Source: Salaquimonas pukyongi (GTDB lineage Bacteria > Pseudomonadota > Alphaproteobacteria > Rhizobiales > Rhizobiaceae). Taken from it: a stretch of 64,000 nucleotides of DNA. The notes under the pieces are model-generated. The model saw nothing but the letters and a program-made list of their open reading frames with translations, had not been told where the DNA came from and searched no databases. The position numbers were made by a program, and so were the translations under genes. Shown in pieces: positions 63,916-64,000 of the stretch (within the stretch, counting starts at the first letter, position 1; each line of letters opens with the position of its first letter). Location: NCBI RefSeq assembly GCF_001953055.1, contig NZ_CP019044.1, positions 1,488,001 through 1,552,000 of the forward strand. Direction: 5' to 3'.

Positions 63916-64000
63916 CTATCGGCTGAGAAAGTCTCTGACGCCCTCTTTGTAGACAGGATCGCCGACCGCCCGCATGTGGTCGCGGCCCGGTATTTCCAGC
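63916..64000 (-). CDS. alpha/beta hydrolase, C-terminal end only
   Basis: The window end shows the last 27 residues (LEIPGRDHMRAVGDPVYKEG, then VRDFLSR). The DH in GRDHMRAVGD matches the catalytic His region of alpha/beta hydrolases that commonly precede cysE in Rhizobiales. The start is outside the window. Confidence 0.65.
   Translation of the reverse strand, partial: LEIPGRDHMRAVGDPVYKEGVRDFLSR

Overview
The window is a stretch of high-G+C alphaproteobacterial chromosome, most likely from a member of the Rhizobiales (Hyphomicrobiales). The evidence is the gene set and its order: ispDF / dusB-ntrB-ntrC-ntrY-ntrX-trkA / hfq-hflX / mazG, ftsB-pdhA-pdhB-DUF5076-pdhC ... lpdA-lipA, an E1-beta subunit with its own lipoyl domain, and DUF3126, PAS_5, BTLCP and NDUFS4-like proteins. 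The genus cannot be fixed by eye.

Layout. 1-4.6 kb: cell-envelope and chromosome-segregation genes (SPOR protein, nagZ, scpA, scpB), a DUF192 protein and an NDUFS4-like subunit. 4.66-5.04 kb: tRNA-Pro(UGG) and tRNA-Arg(UCU). 5.03-14.03 kb: a small integrated element of about 9.0 kb with visibly lower G+C. It is inserted in the 3' end of tRNA-Arg and bounded by a 15-bp direct repeat. It encodes a tyrosine integrase, an excisionase-like protein, a prohead protease/major capsid fusion, a tail tape-measure protein, a MerR-like and an XRE regulator and a BRO-N protein. It also carries two sets of palindromic operators and an iteron-like repeat array. No portal, terminase, other tail or lysis gene is visible, so it reads as a prophage remnant or a capsid-encoding phage satellite.

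14-25 kb: PilZ protein, MttB-family methyltransferase, RlpA, D,D-carboxypeptidase, then tmk-holB-metG-ybaK-tatD-MBL hydrolase on the plus strand. 25-31 kb: L,D-transpeptidase, mazG, hflX and hfq, interspersed with three copies of a ~310-bp repeat with terminal inverted repeats. 31-44 kb: trkH, trkA, the NtrYX and NtrBC two-component systems (ntrY carries a frameshift), dusB, ispDF, cinA (probably frameshifted near its end) and a candidate small RNA with a C-rich hairpin loop. 44-54.6 kb: the pyruvate dehydrogenase and lipoate block (ratA-like, lipA, four small membrane proteins, lpdA, pdhC, DUF5076, pdhB, pdhA, ftsB). 54.7-64 kb: patatin, CBS, rhomboid, a PAS / tandem PilZ / BTLCP group suggestive of c-di-GMP signalling, gamma-carbonic anhydrase, small uncharacterised genes, cysE and the end of an alpha/beta hydrolase.

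Functional themes. pdhA, pdhB, pdhC, lpdA and lipA make and lipoylate the pyruvate dehydrogenase complex. ntrB/C/Y/X with hfq and hflX form the conserved nitrogen and post-transcriptional control block. The integrated element and the interspersed repeat family are the parts least explained by known annotation.
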